From contig NC_079884.1 in the NCBI RefSeq assembly GCF_029227915.1, positions 9,240,001 through 9,300,000 on the forward strand: a stretch of 60,000 nucleotides of DNA, given 5' to 3'. The notes under the pieces are model-generated. The model made no database searches and was not told the origin of the DNA. It worked only from the letters and a program-made list of their open reading frames with translations. The stretch comes from Hydractinia symbiolongicarpus. Taxonomy: Eukaryota > Cnidaria > Hydrozoa > Anthoathecata > Hydractiniidae. The position numbers and the translations under genes are program-made. Of this stretch, positions 25,120 through 39,900 are shown piece by piece. How positions within the stretch are numbered: the stretch's first letter is position 1; each line of letters opens with the position of its first letter.

Positions 25120-27938
25120 TATTATTCAGTGCGCGCTAAGGTCTCGGATTGGTCCCACTGTAAAAATTAATTATCGAACTAAATATTTAAATGGAAAGCT
25201 AACAGAGTGTCCAATGTCATTTCGGAGTTCCAGCATTCATGCCAAAGTAAGAAGAATGTTAATTCTTGGAGTCCAATTGTCTCATTTATCAAATTTATAA
25301 GGTCAAAGTCCAAAGTCAGTTCAATTAGGACTCGCGTTCAATCGTTTCGCTTTTCACAGTAATGGAGGCTAATACTATCGGGAAAATGTCGCTAAATACG
25401 GGTTGGTCCGACTATGCTGCGCAATCGTTGCAACTCAAACGGACAGATACCGTTAAAAAGACAATGAAATTTAGTTTTCGAAACTGTCTCTTATTCTTCA
25501 GCGCGCGCTAAAATCTTGGATCGGTCCCACTGTAAAAATTAATTGTCGAACTAAATATTTAAATAAAGTGCTAACACAGCATCCAGTGTAGTTGCGGAGT
25601 TCCAGCATTCATGCAAAAGTGAAAAGAATGTGAATTCTTAGACTACATTTGTGTCATTTATCACATTTATCAGGTCAATGACCAAAATCAGTTCAATTAG
25701 GACTAACGGCCAATAGTTTCACTTTTAAAAGCAGCGCAACCGGTAATATCGGAAAAATATCGCTAAATAAATGTTGGTACGAATATGTGACGCAACCTTT
25801 GTAACTTAAACAGACTAATACTTTTAGAAAGCCAATGTAATATAGCTTTTGAAAATGTCTCTTATTATTCAGTGCGCGCTAAGGTCTCGGATTGGTCCCA
25901 CAGTAAAAATTAATTATCAAACTAAATATTTAAATGGAAAGCTAACACAGCATCCAGTGCAGTTGCAGCGTTCCAGCATTCATGCCAAAGTGAGAAGAAT
26001 GTGAATTCTTAGAGTCCATTTGTGTCATTTGTCACATTTATCAGGTCAATGACCAAAATCAGTTCAATTAGGACTAACGGGCAATAGTTTCACTTTTAAA
26101 AGCAGCGCAAACGGTAATATCGGAAAAATATCGCTAAATGAATGTTGGTACGAATATGTGACGCAACCTTTGTAACTTAAACGGACTAATACTTTAAGAA
26201 AGCCAATGAAATATAGTTTGTGAAACTGTCTCTTATTATTCAGTCGCACCAAGGTCTCGGATTGGTCCCACTGTAAAAATTAATTATCGAACTAAATATT
26301 TAAATGGAAAGCTAACAGAGTGTCCAATGTCATTTCGGAGTTCCAGCATTCATGCCAAAGTGAGAAGAATGTTAATTTTTAGAGTCCATTTGTCTCATTT
26401 ATCACATTTATAACGTCAGTGTCCAAAACTAGTTCAATTAGGACCAACGGTCAATAGTTTCACTTTTAAACGCAGGGCAACCTAGTAATATGGGAAAAAA
26501 ATCGCTAAATACACGTTTGAAACTGTCTCTTATTCCTCAGCGCGCTAAGGTCTCGGATTGGTCCCACTGTAAAAATTAATTATCGAACTAAATATTTAAA
26601 TGGAAAGCTAACAGAGTGTCCAACGTCATTTCGGAGTTCCAGCATTCATGCCAAAGTAAGAAGAATGTTAATTCTTGGAGTCCAATTGTCTCATTTATCA
26701 AATTTATAAGGTCAAAGTCCAAAGTCAGTTCAATTAGGACTCGCGTTCAATCGTTTCGCTTTTCACAGTAATGGAGCCTAATACTATCGGGAAAATGTCG
26801 CTAAATACGGGTTGGTCCGACTATGCTGCGCAATCGTTGCAACTCAAACGGACAGATACCGTTAAAAAGACAATGAAATTTAGTTTTCGAAACTGTCTCT
26901 TATTCTTCAGCGCGCGCTAAAATCTTGGATCGGTCCCACTGTAAAAATTAATTGTCGAACTAAATATTTAAATAAAGTGCTAACACAGCATCCAGTGTAG
27001 TTGCGGAGTTCCAGCATTCATGCAAAAGTGAAAAGAATGTGAATTCTTAGACTACATTTGTGTCATTTATCACATTTATCAGGTCAATGACCAAAATCAG
27101 TTCAATTAGGACTAACGGCCAATAGTTTCACTTTTAAAAGCAGCGCAACCGGTAATATCGGAAAAATATCGCTAAATAAATGTTGGTACGAATATGTGAC
27201 GCAACCTTTGTAACTTAAACAGACTAATACTTTTAGAAAGCCAATGTAATATAGCTTTTGAAAATGTCTCTTATTATTCAGTGCGCGCTAAGGTCTCGGA
27301 TTGGTCCCACAGTAAAAATTAATTATCAAACTAAATATTTAAATGGAAAGCTAACACAGCATCCAGTGCAGTTGCAGCGTTCCAGCATTCATGCCAAAGT
27401 GAGAAGAATGTGAATTCTTAGAGTCCATTTGTGTCATTTGTCACATTTATCAGGTCAATGACCAAAATCAGTTCAATTAGGACTAACGGGCAATAGTTTC
27501 ACTTTTAAAAGCAGCGCAAACGGTAATATCGGAAAAATATCGCTAAATGAATGTTGGTACGAATATGTGACGCAACCTTTGTAACTTAAACGGACTAATA
27601 CTTTAAGAAAGCCAATGAAATATAGTTTGTGAAACTGTCTCTTATTATTCAGTCGCACCAAGGTCTCGGATTGGTCCCACTGTAAAAATTAATTATCGAA
27701 CTAAATATTTAAATGGAAAGCTAACAGAGTGTCCAATGTCATTTCGGAGTTCCAGCATTCATGCCAAAGTGAGAAGAATGTTAATTTTTAGAGTCCATTT
27801 GTGTCATTTATCACATTTATAACGTCAGTGTCCAAAACTAGTTCAATTAGGACCAACGGTCAATAGTTTCACTTTTAAACGCAGGGCAACCTAGTAATAT
27901 GGGAAAAAATCGCTAAATACACGTTTGAAACTGTCTCT
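25120..27938 (+). repeat. 1,409-bp tandem duplication within the array
   Basis: Landmarks recur at an offset of 1,409 bp, for example the GTAATGGAG(G/C)CTAATACT variant near 25,359 and 26,768, and a shared deletion junction ACACGTTTGAAACTG near 26,511 and 27,920. A few substitutions separate the copies, so it is older than the 4,298-bp duplication. Confidence 0.8.
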
Positions 27939-30900
27939 TATTCCTCAGCGCGCGCAAAAGTCTTGGATTGGTCCCACTGTAAAAATTAATTGTCGAACTA
28001 AATATTTAAATAAAGAGCTAGCAGAGCATCCAGTGTAGTTGCGGCGTTCCAGCATTCATGCCAAAGTAAGAAGAATGTTAATTCTTGGAGTCCAATTGTC
28101 TCATTTATCAAATTTATAAGGTCAAAGTCCAAAGTCAGTTCAATTAGAACTCGCGTTCAATCGTTTCGCTTTTCACAGCAATGGAGCCTAATACTATCGG
28201 GAAAATGTCGCTAAATACGGGTTGGTCCAAATATGCTGCGCAATAGTTGCAACTCAAACGGACAAATACCGTTAAAAAGACAATGAAATTTAGTTTTCGA
28301 AACTGTCTCTTATTCTTCAGCGCGCGCTAAAATCTTGGATTGGTCCCACTGTAAAAATTAATTGTCGAACTAAATATTTAAATAAAGAGCTAACACAGCA
28401 TCCAGTGTAGTTTCGGAGTTCCAGCATTCATGCAAAAGTGAGAAGAATGTGGATTCTTAGAGTCCATTTGTGTCATTTATCACATTTATAAGGTCAATGA
28501 CCAAAATCAGTTCAATTAGGACTAACGGCCAATAGTGTCACTCTTAAAAGCAGCGCAACCGGTAATATCGGAAAAATATCGCTAAATGAATGTTGGTACG
28601 AATATGTGACGCAACTTTTGTAACTTAAACAGACTAATACTTTTAGAAAGCCAATGTAATATAGCTTGTGAAAATGTCTCTTATTATTCAGTGCGTGCTA
28701 AGGTCTCGGATTGGTCCCACAGTAAAAATTAATTATCAAACTAAATATTTAAATGGAAAGCTAACACAGCATCCAGTGCAGTTGCGGCGTTCCAGCATTC
28801 ATGCCAAAGTGAGAAGAATGTGAATTCTTAGAGTCCATTTGTGTCATTTGTCACATTTATCAGGTCAATGACCAAAATCAGTTCAATTAGGACTAACAGG
28901 CAATAGTTTCACTTTTAAAAGCAGCGCAAACGGTAATATCGGAAAAATATTGCTAAATGAATGTGGGTACGAATATGTGACGCAACCTTTGTAACTTAAA
29001 CGGACTAATACTTTAAGAAAGCCAATGAAATATAGTTTGTGAAACTGTCTCTTATTATTCAGTGCGCGCTAAGGTCTCTGATTGGTCCCACTGTAAAAAT
29101 TAATTATCGAACTAAATATTTAAATGGAAAGCAAACACAGTGTCCAATGTCATTTCGGAGTTCCAGCATTCATGCCAAAGTGAGAAGAATGTTAATTCTT
29201 AGAGTCCATGTGTCTCATTTATCACATTTATAACGTCAGTGTCCAACATCAGTTCAATTAGGACCAACGATCAATAGTTTCACTTTTAAACGCAGGGCAA
29301 CCTAGTAATATGGGAAAAAAATCTCTAAGTACACGTTGGTACAAATATGTGACACAACCGTTGCAACTCAAACGGACAGATACCGTTAAAAAGACAATGA
29401 AATTTAGTTTTCGAAACTGTCTCTTATTCTTCAGCGCGCGCTAAAATCTTGGATTGGTCCCACTGTAAAAATTAATTGTCGAACTAAATATTTAAATAAA
29501 GAGCTAACACAGCATCCAGTGTAGTTGCGGAGTTCCAGCATTCATGCAAAAGTGAGAAGAATGTGAATTCTTAGAGTCCATTTGTGTCATTTATCACATT
29601 TATAAGGTCAATGACCAAAATCAGTTCAATTAGGACTAACGGCCAATAGTTTCACTCTTAAAAGCAGCGCAACCGGTAATATCGGAAAAATACCGCTAAA
29701 TGAATGTTGGTACGAATATGTGACGCAACCTTTGTAACTTAAACGGACTAATACTTTTAGAAAGCCAATGAAATATAGTTTGTGAAACTGTATCTTTTTA
29801 TTCAGTGCGCGCTAAGGTCTCGGATTGGTCCCACTGTAAAAATTAATTATCGAACTAAATATTTAAATGGAAAGCTAACAGAGTGTCCAATGTCATTTCG
29901 GAGTTCCAGCATTCATGCCAAAGTGAGAAGAATGTTAATTTTTAGAGTCCATTTGTCTCATTTATCACATTTATAACGTCAGTGTCCAAAATCAGTTCAA
30001 TTAGGACCAACGATCAATAGTTTCACTTTTAAACGCAGGGCAACCTAGTAATATGGGAAAAAATCGCTAAATACACGTTGGTACAAATATGTGACGCAAC
30101 CGTTGCAACTCAAACGGACTAATACCGTTAAAAAGACAATGAAATTTAGTTTTTGAAACTGACTCTTATTCCTCAGCGCGCGCAAAAGTCTTGGATTGGT
30201 CCCACTGTAAAAATTAATTGTCGAACTAAATATTTAAATAAAGAGCTAACAGAGCATCCAGTGTAGTTGCGGCGTTCCAGCATTCATGCCAAAGTAAGAA
30301 GAATGTTAATTCTTGGAGTCCAATTGTCTCATTTATCAAATTTATAATGTCAAAGTACAAGGTAAGTTCAATTAGGACTCGCGTTCAATCGTTTCGCTTT
30401 TCAAAGCAATGAAGCCTAATACTATCGGGAAAATGTCGCTAAATACGGGTTGGTCCGACTATGCGGCGCAATCGTTGCAACTCAAACGGACAGATACCGT
30501 TAAAAAGACAATGAAATTTAGTTTTCGAAACTGTCTCTTATTCTTCAGCGCGCGCTAAAATCTTGGATTGGTCCCACTGTAAAAATTAATTGTCGAACTA
30601 AATATTTAAATAAAGAGCTAACACAGCATCCAGTGTAGTTGCGGAGTTTCAGCATTCATGCAAAAGTGAGAAGAATGTGAATTCTTAGAGTCCATTTGTG
30701 TCATTTATCACATTTATAAGGTCAATGACCAAAATCAGTTCAATTAGGACTAACGGCCAATAGTTTCACTCTTAAAAGCAGCGCAAACGGTAATATCGGA
30801 AAAATATCGCTAAATAAATGTTGGTACGAATATGTGACGCAACCTTTGTAACTTAAACAGACTAATACTTTTAGAAAGCCAATGTAATATAGCTTGTGAA

Positions 30901-33900
30901 AATGTCTCTTATTATTCAGTGCGCGCTAAGGTCTCGGATTGGTCCCACTGCAAAAATTTATTATCGAACTAAATATTTAAATGGAAAGCTAACAAAGTGT
31001 CCAATGTCATTTCGGAGTGCCAGCATTCATGCCAAAGTGAAAAGAATGTTAATTTTTAGAGTCCATTTGTCTCATTTATCACATTTATAACGTCAGTGTC
31101 CAAAATCAGTTCAATTAGGACCAACGATCAATAGTTTCACTTTTAAACGCAGGGCAACCTAGTAATATGGGAAAAAAATCGCTAAATACACGTTGGTACA
31201 AATATGTGACGCAACCGTTGCAACTCAAACGGACTAATACCGTTAAAAAGACAATGAAATTTAGTTTTTGAAACTGTCTCTTATTCCTCAGCGCGCGCAA
31301 AAGTCTTGGATTGGTCCCACTGTAAAAGTTAATTGTCGAACTAAATATTTAAATAAAGAGCTAACAGAGCATCCAGTGTAGTTGCGGCGTTCCAGCATTC
31401 ATGCCAAAGTAAGAAGAATGTTAATTCTTGTAGTCCAATTGTCTCATTTATCAAATTTATAAGGTCAAAGTCCAAAGTCAGTTCAATTAGGACTCGTGTT
31501 CAATCGTTTCGCTTTTCACAGCAATGGAGCCTAGTACTATCGGGAAAATGTCGCTAAATACGGGTTGGTGCGACTTTGCGGCGCAATCGTTGCAACTCAA
31601 ACGGACTGATACCGTTAAAAAGACAATGAAATTTAGTTTTCGAAACTGTCTCTTATTCTTCAGCCTGCGCTAAAGTCTCGGATTGGTCCCACAGTAAAAA
31701 TTAATTATCAAACTAAATATTTAAATGAAAAGCTAACAGAGTGTCCAATGCCATTTCGGAGTTCCAGCATTCATGCCAAAATAAGAAGAATGTGAATTCT
31801 TAGAGTCCATTTGTGTCATTTATCACATTTATAAGGTCAATGACCAAAATCAGTTCAATTAGGACTAACGGCCAATAGTTTCACTCTTAAAAGCAGCGCA
31901 ACCGGTAATATCGGAAAAATATCGCTAAATAAATGTTGGTACGAATATGTGACGCAACCTTTGTAACTTAAACAGACTAATACTTTTAGAAAGCCAATGA
32001 AATATAGTTTGTGAAACTGTCTCTTATTCCTCAGCGCGCGCTAAAGTCTTGGATTGGTCCCACTGTAAAAATTAATTGTCGAACTAAATATTTAAATAAA
32101 GAGCTAACAAAGCATCCAGTGTAGTTGTGGCGTTCCAGCATTCATGCCAAAGTAAGAAGAATGTTAATTCTTGGAGTCCAATTGTCTCATTTATCAAATT
32201 TATAATGTCAAAGTACAAGGTCAGTTCAATTAGGACTCGCGTTCAATCATTTCGCTTTTCAAAGCAATGAAGCCTAATACTATCGGGAAAATGTCGCTAA
32301 ATACGGGTTGGTCCGACTATGCGGCGCAATCGTTGCAACTCAAACGGACAGATACCGTTAAAAAGACAATGAAATTTAGTTTTCGAAACTGTCTCTTATT
32401 CTTCAGCGCGCGCTAAAGTCTTGGATTGGTCCCACTGTAAAAATTATTTGTCTAACTAAATACTTAAATAAAGAGCTAACACAGCATCCAGTGTGGTTGT
32501 GGCGTTCCAGAATTCATGCCAAAGTAAGAATAATAATAATTCCTACAGTCCAATTGTCTCATTTATCACATTTATAAGGTCAAAGTCCAACATCAGTTCA
32601 ATTAGGACCCACGGTCAATAGTTTCACTTTTAAAAGCAGGGAGACCTAGTAATGTCGGTATAATATCGCGAAATACACGTTGGTACTAATGTGTGACGCA
32701 AACGTTGTAACTCAAACGGGTTGATACCTTTAGAACGCTAATGAAATGTAGTTTTTGAAACTGTCTCTTATTTTACAGCCTGCGCTAAGGTCTCGGATTG
32801 GTCCCACTGTAAAAATTAATTATCGAATTAAATATTTAAATGGAAAGCTAACAGAGTGTCCAATGTCATTTCGGAGTTCCAGCATTCATGCCAAATTAAG
32901 AAGAATGTTAATTCTTAGAGTCCATTTGTCTCATTTATCACCTTTATAACGTCAGTGTCCAAAATCAGTTCAATTAGGACCAACGGTCAGTAGTTTCACT
33001 TTTAAAGCAGGGCAACCGGTAATATCGGTATAATATCGCTAAATACACGTTGGTTCAAATATGTGACGCAACTGTTGTAACTCAAACGGACTGATACCGT
33101 TAGAAAGTCGAATAAATGTAATTTTTGAAACTGTCCCTTTTTATTCAGCGCGCACTGACGGCTTGGATTGGTCCCACTGTGAAAAATGACTTATCGATCT
33201 AAGTATTTAAATAAATAGCTAACAGAGTGTCCAGTGTAATTTTGGAGTTCAAGCATTCATGGCAAGTGAGAAGAATGTGAATTCTAAGAGTCTATTTGTC
33301 TCATTTATCACATTTATCAGTTCAAAGTCCAACATCAGTTGAATTAGGACCAACGGTCTATAGTTTCACTTTTAAAAGCAGGGCAACCTAGTAGTATGGG
33401 AAAAATATCGCTAAATACACGTTGGTACAAATATGTGATGCAACCGTTGCAACTCAAACGGACTAATACCGTTAAAAAGACAATGAAAATTAGTTTTTGA
33501 AACTGTCTCTTATTCTTCACCGCGCGCTAAAGTCTTGGATTGGTCCCACTGTAAAAGTTAATTGTCGAACTAAATATTTAAATAAAGAGCTAACAAAGCA
33601 TCCAGTGTAGTTGTGGCGTTCCAAGATTCATGCCAAAATAAGAATAATAATAATTCTTACAGTCCAATTGTCTCATTTGTCACCTTTATAAGGTCAAAGT
33701 CCAACATCAGTTCAATTAGGACCCACGGTCAATAGTTTCACTTTTAAACGAAGGGCAACCTAGTAATGTAGGTATAATATCGCTAAATACACGTTGGTAC
33801 AAAAATGGGACGCAACCGTTGCAACTCAAACGGACTAATACCGTTAAAAACACAATGAAAATTAGTTTTCGAAACTGTCTCTTATTCTTCAGCGCGCGCT

Positions 33901-36900
33901 AATGTCTCGGATTGGTCCCACTGTAAAAATTATTTATCGAACTAAATATTTAAATGGAAAGCTAACAGAGTGTCCAATGTCATTTTGGAGTTCCAGCATT
34001 CATGCCAAAGTGAGAAGAATGTTAATTGTTAGAGTCCATTTGTCTCATTTATCACCTTTATAACGTCAGTGTCCAAAATCAGTTCAATTAGGACCAACGA
34101 TTAATAGTTTCACTTTTAAAAGCAGGGCGACCTAGTATTATCGGAAAAATATCGCTAAATACACGTTGGTACAAATATGTGACGCAATCGTTGTAACTCA
34201 AACGGGCTGATACCGTTAGAAAGTCAATTAAATGTAAATTTTGAACCTGTCCCTTTTTATTCAGCGCGCACTGACGGCTTGGATTGGTCCCACTGTAAAA
34301 ATCATGACTTATCGATCTAAGTATTTAAATAAATAGCTAACAGAGTGTCCAGTGTCACTTCGGAGTTCCACCATTCCTGCCAAAGCAAGAAGAATGTGTA
34401 TTCTTAGAGTCCATTTGTGTCATTTATCACATTTATAAAGTTGATGTCCAAAATCAGTTCAATTAGGACCAACGGTCAATAGTTTTACTTTTAAAGCAAA
34501 GCAATCTAGTAATATTGGAAAAATATTGCTAAATACACGTTGGTACAAATATGTGACGCAATCGTTGTAACTCAAACGGGCTGATACCGTTAGAAAGTCA
34601 ATTAAATGTAAATTTTGAAACTGTCGCTTTTTATTCAGCGCGCACTGACGGCTTGGATTGGTCCCACTGTCAAAAATGACTTATCCATCTACGTATTTAA
34701 ATAAATAGCTAACAGAGTGTCCAGTGTAATTTTGAAGTTCAAGCATTCATGCCAAAGTGAGAAGAATGTGAATTCTAAGAGACCATTTGTCTCATTTATC
34801 ACATTTATAAGGTCAAAGTCCAACATCAGTTCAATTAGGACGCACGGTCAATAGTTTCACTTTTAAAAGCAGGGAGACCTAGTAATGTCGGTATAATATC
34901 GCGAAATACACGTTGGTACTAATGTGTGACGCAAACGTTGTAACTCAAACGGGCTGATACCTTTAGAACGCTAATGAAATGTAGTTTTTGAAACTGTCTC
35001 TTATTTTACAGCCTGCGCTAAGGTCTTGGATTGGTCCCACTGCAAAAATTAATTATTGAACTACATATTTAAATAGAAAGCTAACAGAGCATCCAGTGTA
35101 ACTGCGGTGTTCCAGCATTCATGCCAAAGTAAGAAGAATGTTAATTCTTGGAGTACATTTGTGTCATTTATTACATTCATAAGGTCAATGTCCAAAATCA
35201 GTTCAATTAGGACCAACGGTCAATAGTTTCACTTTTAAAAGCAGGGCAACCTAGTAATATCGGAAAAATATCGCTAAATATACGTTGGTACAAATATGGG
35301 ACCCAACCTGTGCAGCTCAAACGGACTGATACCGTTAAAAATACAATGAAAATTAGTTTTTGAAACTTTTTCTTATTCTTCAGCGTGCGCTAAAGTCTTA
35401 GATTGGTCCTACTGTAAAAATTAATTGTCGAACTAATTATTTAAATAAAGAGCTAACAGAGCATCCAGTGTAGTTGCGGCGTTCCAGCATTCATGCCAAA
35501 ATAAGAATAATAATAATTCTTACAGTCCAATTGTCTCATTTGTCACATTCATAAGGTCAAAGTCCAAAATCGCTAAATAAACGTTGGTACGAACATGTGA
35601 CGCAACCGTTGTAACACAAACGGGTTGATACCGTTACAAATTCAATTAAATATAAATTTTGAAACTGTCCCTTTTTATTCAACGCGCACTGACGGCTTGG
35701 ATTGGTCCCACTGTCAAAAATGACTTATCGATCTAAGTATTTAAATAAATAGCTAACAGAGTACGAATATGTGACGCAACCGTTGTAACTCGAACGGACT
35801 GATACCTTTAGAAAGCCAATGAATAGTAGTTTTTGAAGCTGTCTCTTATTTTACAGCCTGCGCTAAGGTCTTGGATTGGTCTCACTGCAAAAATTAATTA
35901 TCGAACTAAGTACTTAAATAGAAAACTAACAGAGCAACCAGTGCAACTGCGGTGTTCCAGCATTCAAGCCAAAGTAAGAAGAATGTTAATTCTTGGAGTC
36001 CTATTGTCTTATTTATCAAATTTATAATGTCAAAGTCCAAAGTCAGTTCAATTAGGACTCACGTTCAATTGTTTCGCTTTTCACAGCAATGGAACCTAAT
36101 ATTATCGGGGTGGTCTCAGTATGCGGCGCAATCGTTGTAACTCAAACGGACTGATACAGTTAGAAAGTCAATGAAATGGAGTTTTTGAAACTGCATCTAT
36201 TTCTTCAGCGCGCACTAGCGACATGGATAGGTCCCACTGTAAAAAAATGACTTATCGAACGAAATATTTAAATAAAGAGCTAACAGAGTGTCCAGTGTAC
36301 ATTCGGAGTTCCTGCATTCATGCCAAAGTGAGAAAAATGTTAATTCTTAGAGTCCATTTGTCTCATTTATCACATTTATAACGTCAATGTCCAAAATCAG
36401 TTCAATTAGGACCCACGGTCAATAGTTTCACTTTTAAAAGCAGGGAGACCTAATAATGTCGGTATAATATCGCGAAATACACGTTGGTACAAATGTGTGA
36501 CGCAAACGTTGTAACTCAAACGGGCTGATACCTTTAGAACGCCAATGAAATGTAGTTTTTGAAACTGTCTCTTATTTTACAGCCTGCGCTAAGGTCTTGG
36601 ATTGGTCTCACTGCAAAAATTAATTATCGAACTACATATTTAAATAGAAAGCTAACAGAGCATCCAGTGTAACTGCGGTGTTCCAGCATTCATGCCAAAG
36701 TAAGAAGAATGTTAATTCTTTGAGTCCATTTGTGTCATTTATTACATTCATAAGGTCAATGTCCAAAATCAGTTCAATTAGGACCAACGGTCAATAGTTT
36801 CACTTTTAAAAGCAGGGCAACCTAGTAATATCGGAAAAATATCGCTAAATATACGTTGGTACAAATATGGGTCCCAACCATTGCAGCTCAAACGGACTGA

Positions 36901-39900
36901 TACCGTTAAAAATACAATGAAATTTAGTTTTTGAAACTGTCTCTTATTCTTCAGCGCGCCCTAACGGCTTAGATTGGTCCCACTGTAAAATATAAATTAT
37001 CGAACTAAATATTTATAAAAAAGCTAATAGAGCATACAGTGTAACTGCGGCGATCTAGGATTCATGCCAAAGTGAGAAGAATGTGAATTCTTAGAGTCCA
37101 ATTGTCTAATTTATCACATTTATAAGGTCAAAGTCCAACATCTGTTCAATTAGGACCCACGGTCAATAGTTTCACTTTTAAAAGCAGGGCGACCGCTAAA
37201 TACACGTTGGTACAAATATATGACGCAACCGTTGGAACTCAAACGGACTGATACCTTTAGAAAACCAATGAAATGTAGTTTGTGAAACTGTTTCTTATTA
37301 TTCAGCGCGCGCTAAAATATTGGATTGGTCCCACTGTAAAATGTAAATTGTCGAACTAAATATTTAAATAAAGAGCTAACACAGCATCCAGTGTAGTTGC
37401 AGCGTTCCAGCATTCATGCCAAAGTGAGAAGAATGTGAATTCTTAGAGTCCATTTGTGTCATTTATCACATTTATAAGGTCAATGACCAAAATTAGTTCA
37501 ATTAGGACTAACGGCCAATAGTTTCACTTTTAAAAGCAGCGCAAACGGTAATATCGGAAAAATATTGCTAAATGAATGTTGGTACGAATATGTGACGCAA
37601 CCTTTGTAACTTAAACGAACTAATACTTTTAGAAATCCAATGAGATATAGTTTGTGAAACTGTCTCTTATTATTCAGTGAGCGCTAAGGTCTCGGATTGG
37701 TCCTACAGTAAAAATTAATTATCAAACTAAATATTTAAATGGAAAGCTAACAGAGTGTCCAATGTCATTTCGGAGTTCCAGCATTCATACCAAAATGAGA
37801 AGAATGTGAATTCTTAGAGTCCATTTGTCTCATTTATCACATTTATAACGTCACTGTCCAACATCAGTTCAATTAGGACTCACGGTCAATAGTTTCACTT
37901 TTAAAAGCAGGGCAACCTAGTAATGTCGGTATAATATCGCTAAATACACGTTAGTACAAATATGGAATGCAAGCGTTGCAACTCAAACGGATTGATACCG
38001 TTAAAAAGACAATGAAATTTAGTTTTTGAAACTGTCTCTTATTCTTCAGCCCGCGCTAAAGTCTTGGATTGGTCCCACTGTAAAAATTAATTGTCGAACT
38101 AAATACTTAAATAAAGAGCTAACACAGCATCCAGTGTAGTTGCCGCGTTCCAGCATTCATGCCAAAGTGAGAAGAATGTGAATTCTTAGAGTCCATTTGT
38201 GTCATTTATCACATTTATAAGGTCAATGACCAAAATCAGTTCAATTAGGACTAACGGCCAATAGTTTCACTTTTAAAAGCAGCGCAAACGGTAATATCGG
38301 AAAAATATCGCTAAATGAATGTTGGTACGAATATGTGACGCAACCTTTGTAACTTAAACGGACTAATACTTTTAGAAAGCCAATGAAATATAGTTTGTGA
38401 AACTGTCTCTTATTATTCAGTGCGCGCTAAGGTCTCGGATTGGTCCCACTGTAAAAATTAATTATCGAACTAAATATTTAAATGGAAAGCTAACAGAGTG
38501 TCCAATGTCATTTCGGAGTTCCAGCATTCATGCCAAAGTGAGAAGAATTTTAATTTTTAGAGTCCATTTGTCTCATTTATCACATTTATAACGTCAGTGT
38601 CCAAAATCAGTTCAATTAGGACCAACGATCAATAGTTTCACTTTTAAACGCTGGAGAACCTAGTAATATGGGAAAAATATCGCTAAATACACGTTGGTAC
38701 AAATATGTGACGCAAGCGTTGCAACTCAAACGGACTAATATCGTTAAAAAGACAAAGAAAATTAGTTTTTGAAACTGTCTTTTATTCTTCAGCCCGCGCT
38801 AAAGTCTTGGATTGGTCCCACTGTAAAAATTAATTGTCGAACTATATACTTAAATAAAGAGCTAACAAAGCATCCAGTGTAGTTGTGGCGTTCCAGAATT
38901 CATGCCAAAGTAAGAAGAATAATAATTCCTACAGTCCAATTGTCTCGTTTATCACATTTATAAGGTCAAAGTTCAACATCAGTTCAATTAGGACCCACGG
39001 TCAATAGTTTCACTTTTAAAAGCAGGGCAACCTAGTAATGTCGGTATAATATCGCTAAATACACGTTGGTACAAATATGGGATGCAACCGTTGCAACTGA
39101 AACGGACTAATACCGTTAAAAAGACAATGAAATTTAGTTTTTGAAACTGTCTCTTAATCTTCAGCCCGCGCTAAAGTCTTGGATTGGTCCCACTGTAAAA
39201 ATTACTTGTCGAACTAAATATTTAAATAAAGAGCTAACAAAGCATCCAGTGTATTTGTGGCGTTCCAGAATTCATGCCAAAGTAAAAAGAAGAATAATTC
39301 CTACAGTCCAATATTCTCGTTTATCACATTTATAAGGTCAAAGTCCAACATCAGTTCAATTAGGACCCACGGTCAATATTTTCCATTTTAAAAGCAGGGC
39401 AACCTAGTAATGTCGGTATAATATCGCTAAATACACGTTGGTACAAATATGGGATGCAACAGTTGCAACTGAAACGGACTAATACTTTTAGAAAGCCAAT
39501 GAAATATAGTTTGTGAAACTGTCTCTTATTATTCAGTGCCCGCTAAGGTCTCGGATTGGTCCCACATTGAAAATTAATTATGAAACTAAATACTTAAATA
39601 AAGAGGTAACAAAGCATCCAGTGTAGTTGTGGCGTTCCAGCATTCATGCCAAAGTGAGAAGAATGTGAATTCTTAGAGTCCATTTGTGTCATTTATCACA
39701 TTTATAAGGTCAATGACCAAAATCAGTTCAATTAGGACTAACGGCCAATAGTTTCACTTTTAAAAGCAGCGCAAACGGTAATAACGGAAAAATATCGCTA
39801 AATAAATGTTGGTACGAATATGTGACGCAACCTTTGTAACTTAAACGGACTAATACTTTTAGAAAGCCAATGAAATATAGTTTGTGAAACTGTCTCGTAT

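Noticed and set aside
26064-27661. Two identical 62-codon minus-strand frames
   Set aside because: They are the same satellite sequence copied by the 1,409-bp duplication and show no protein character.
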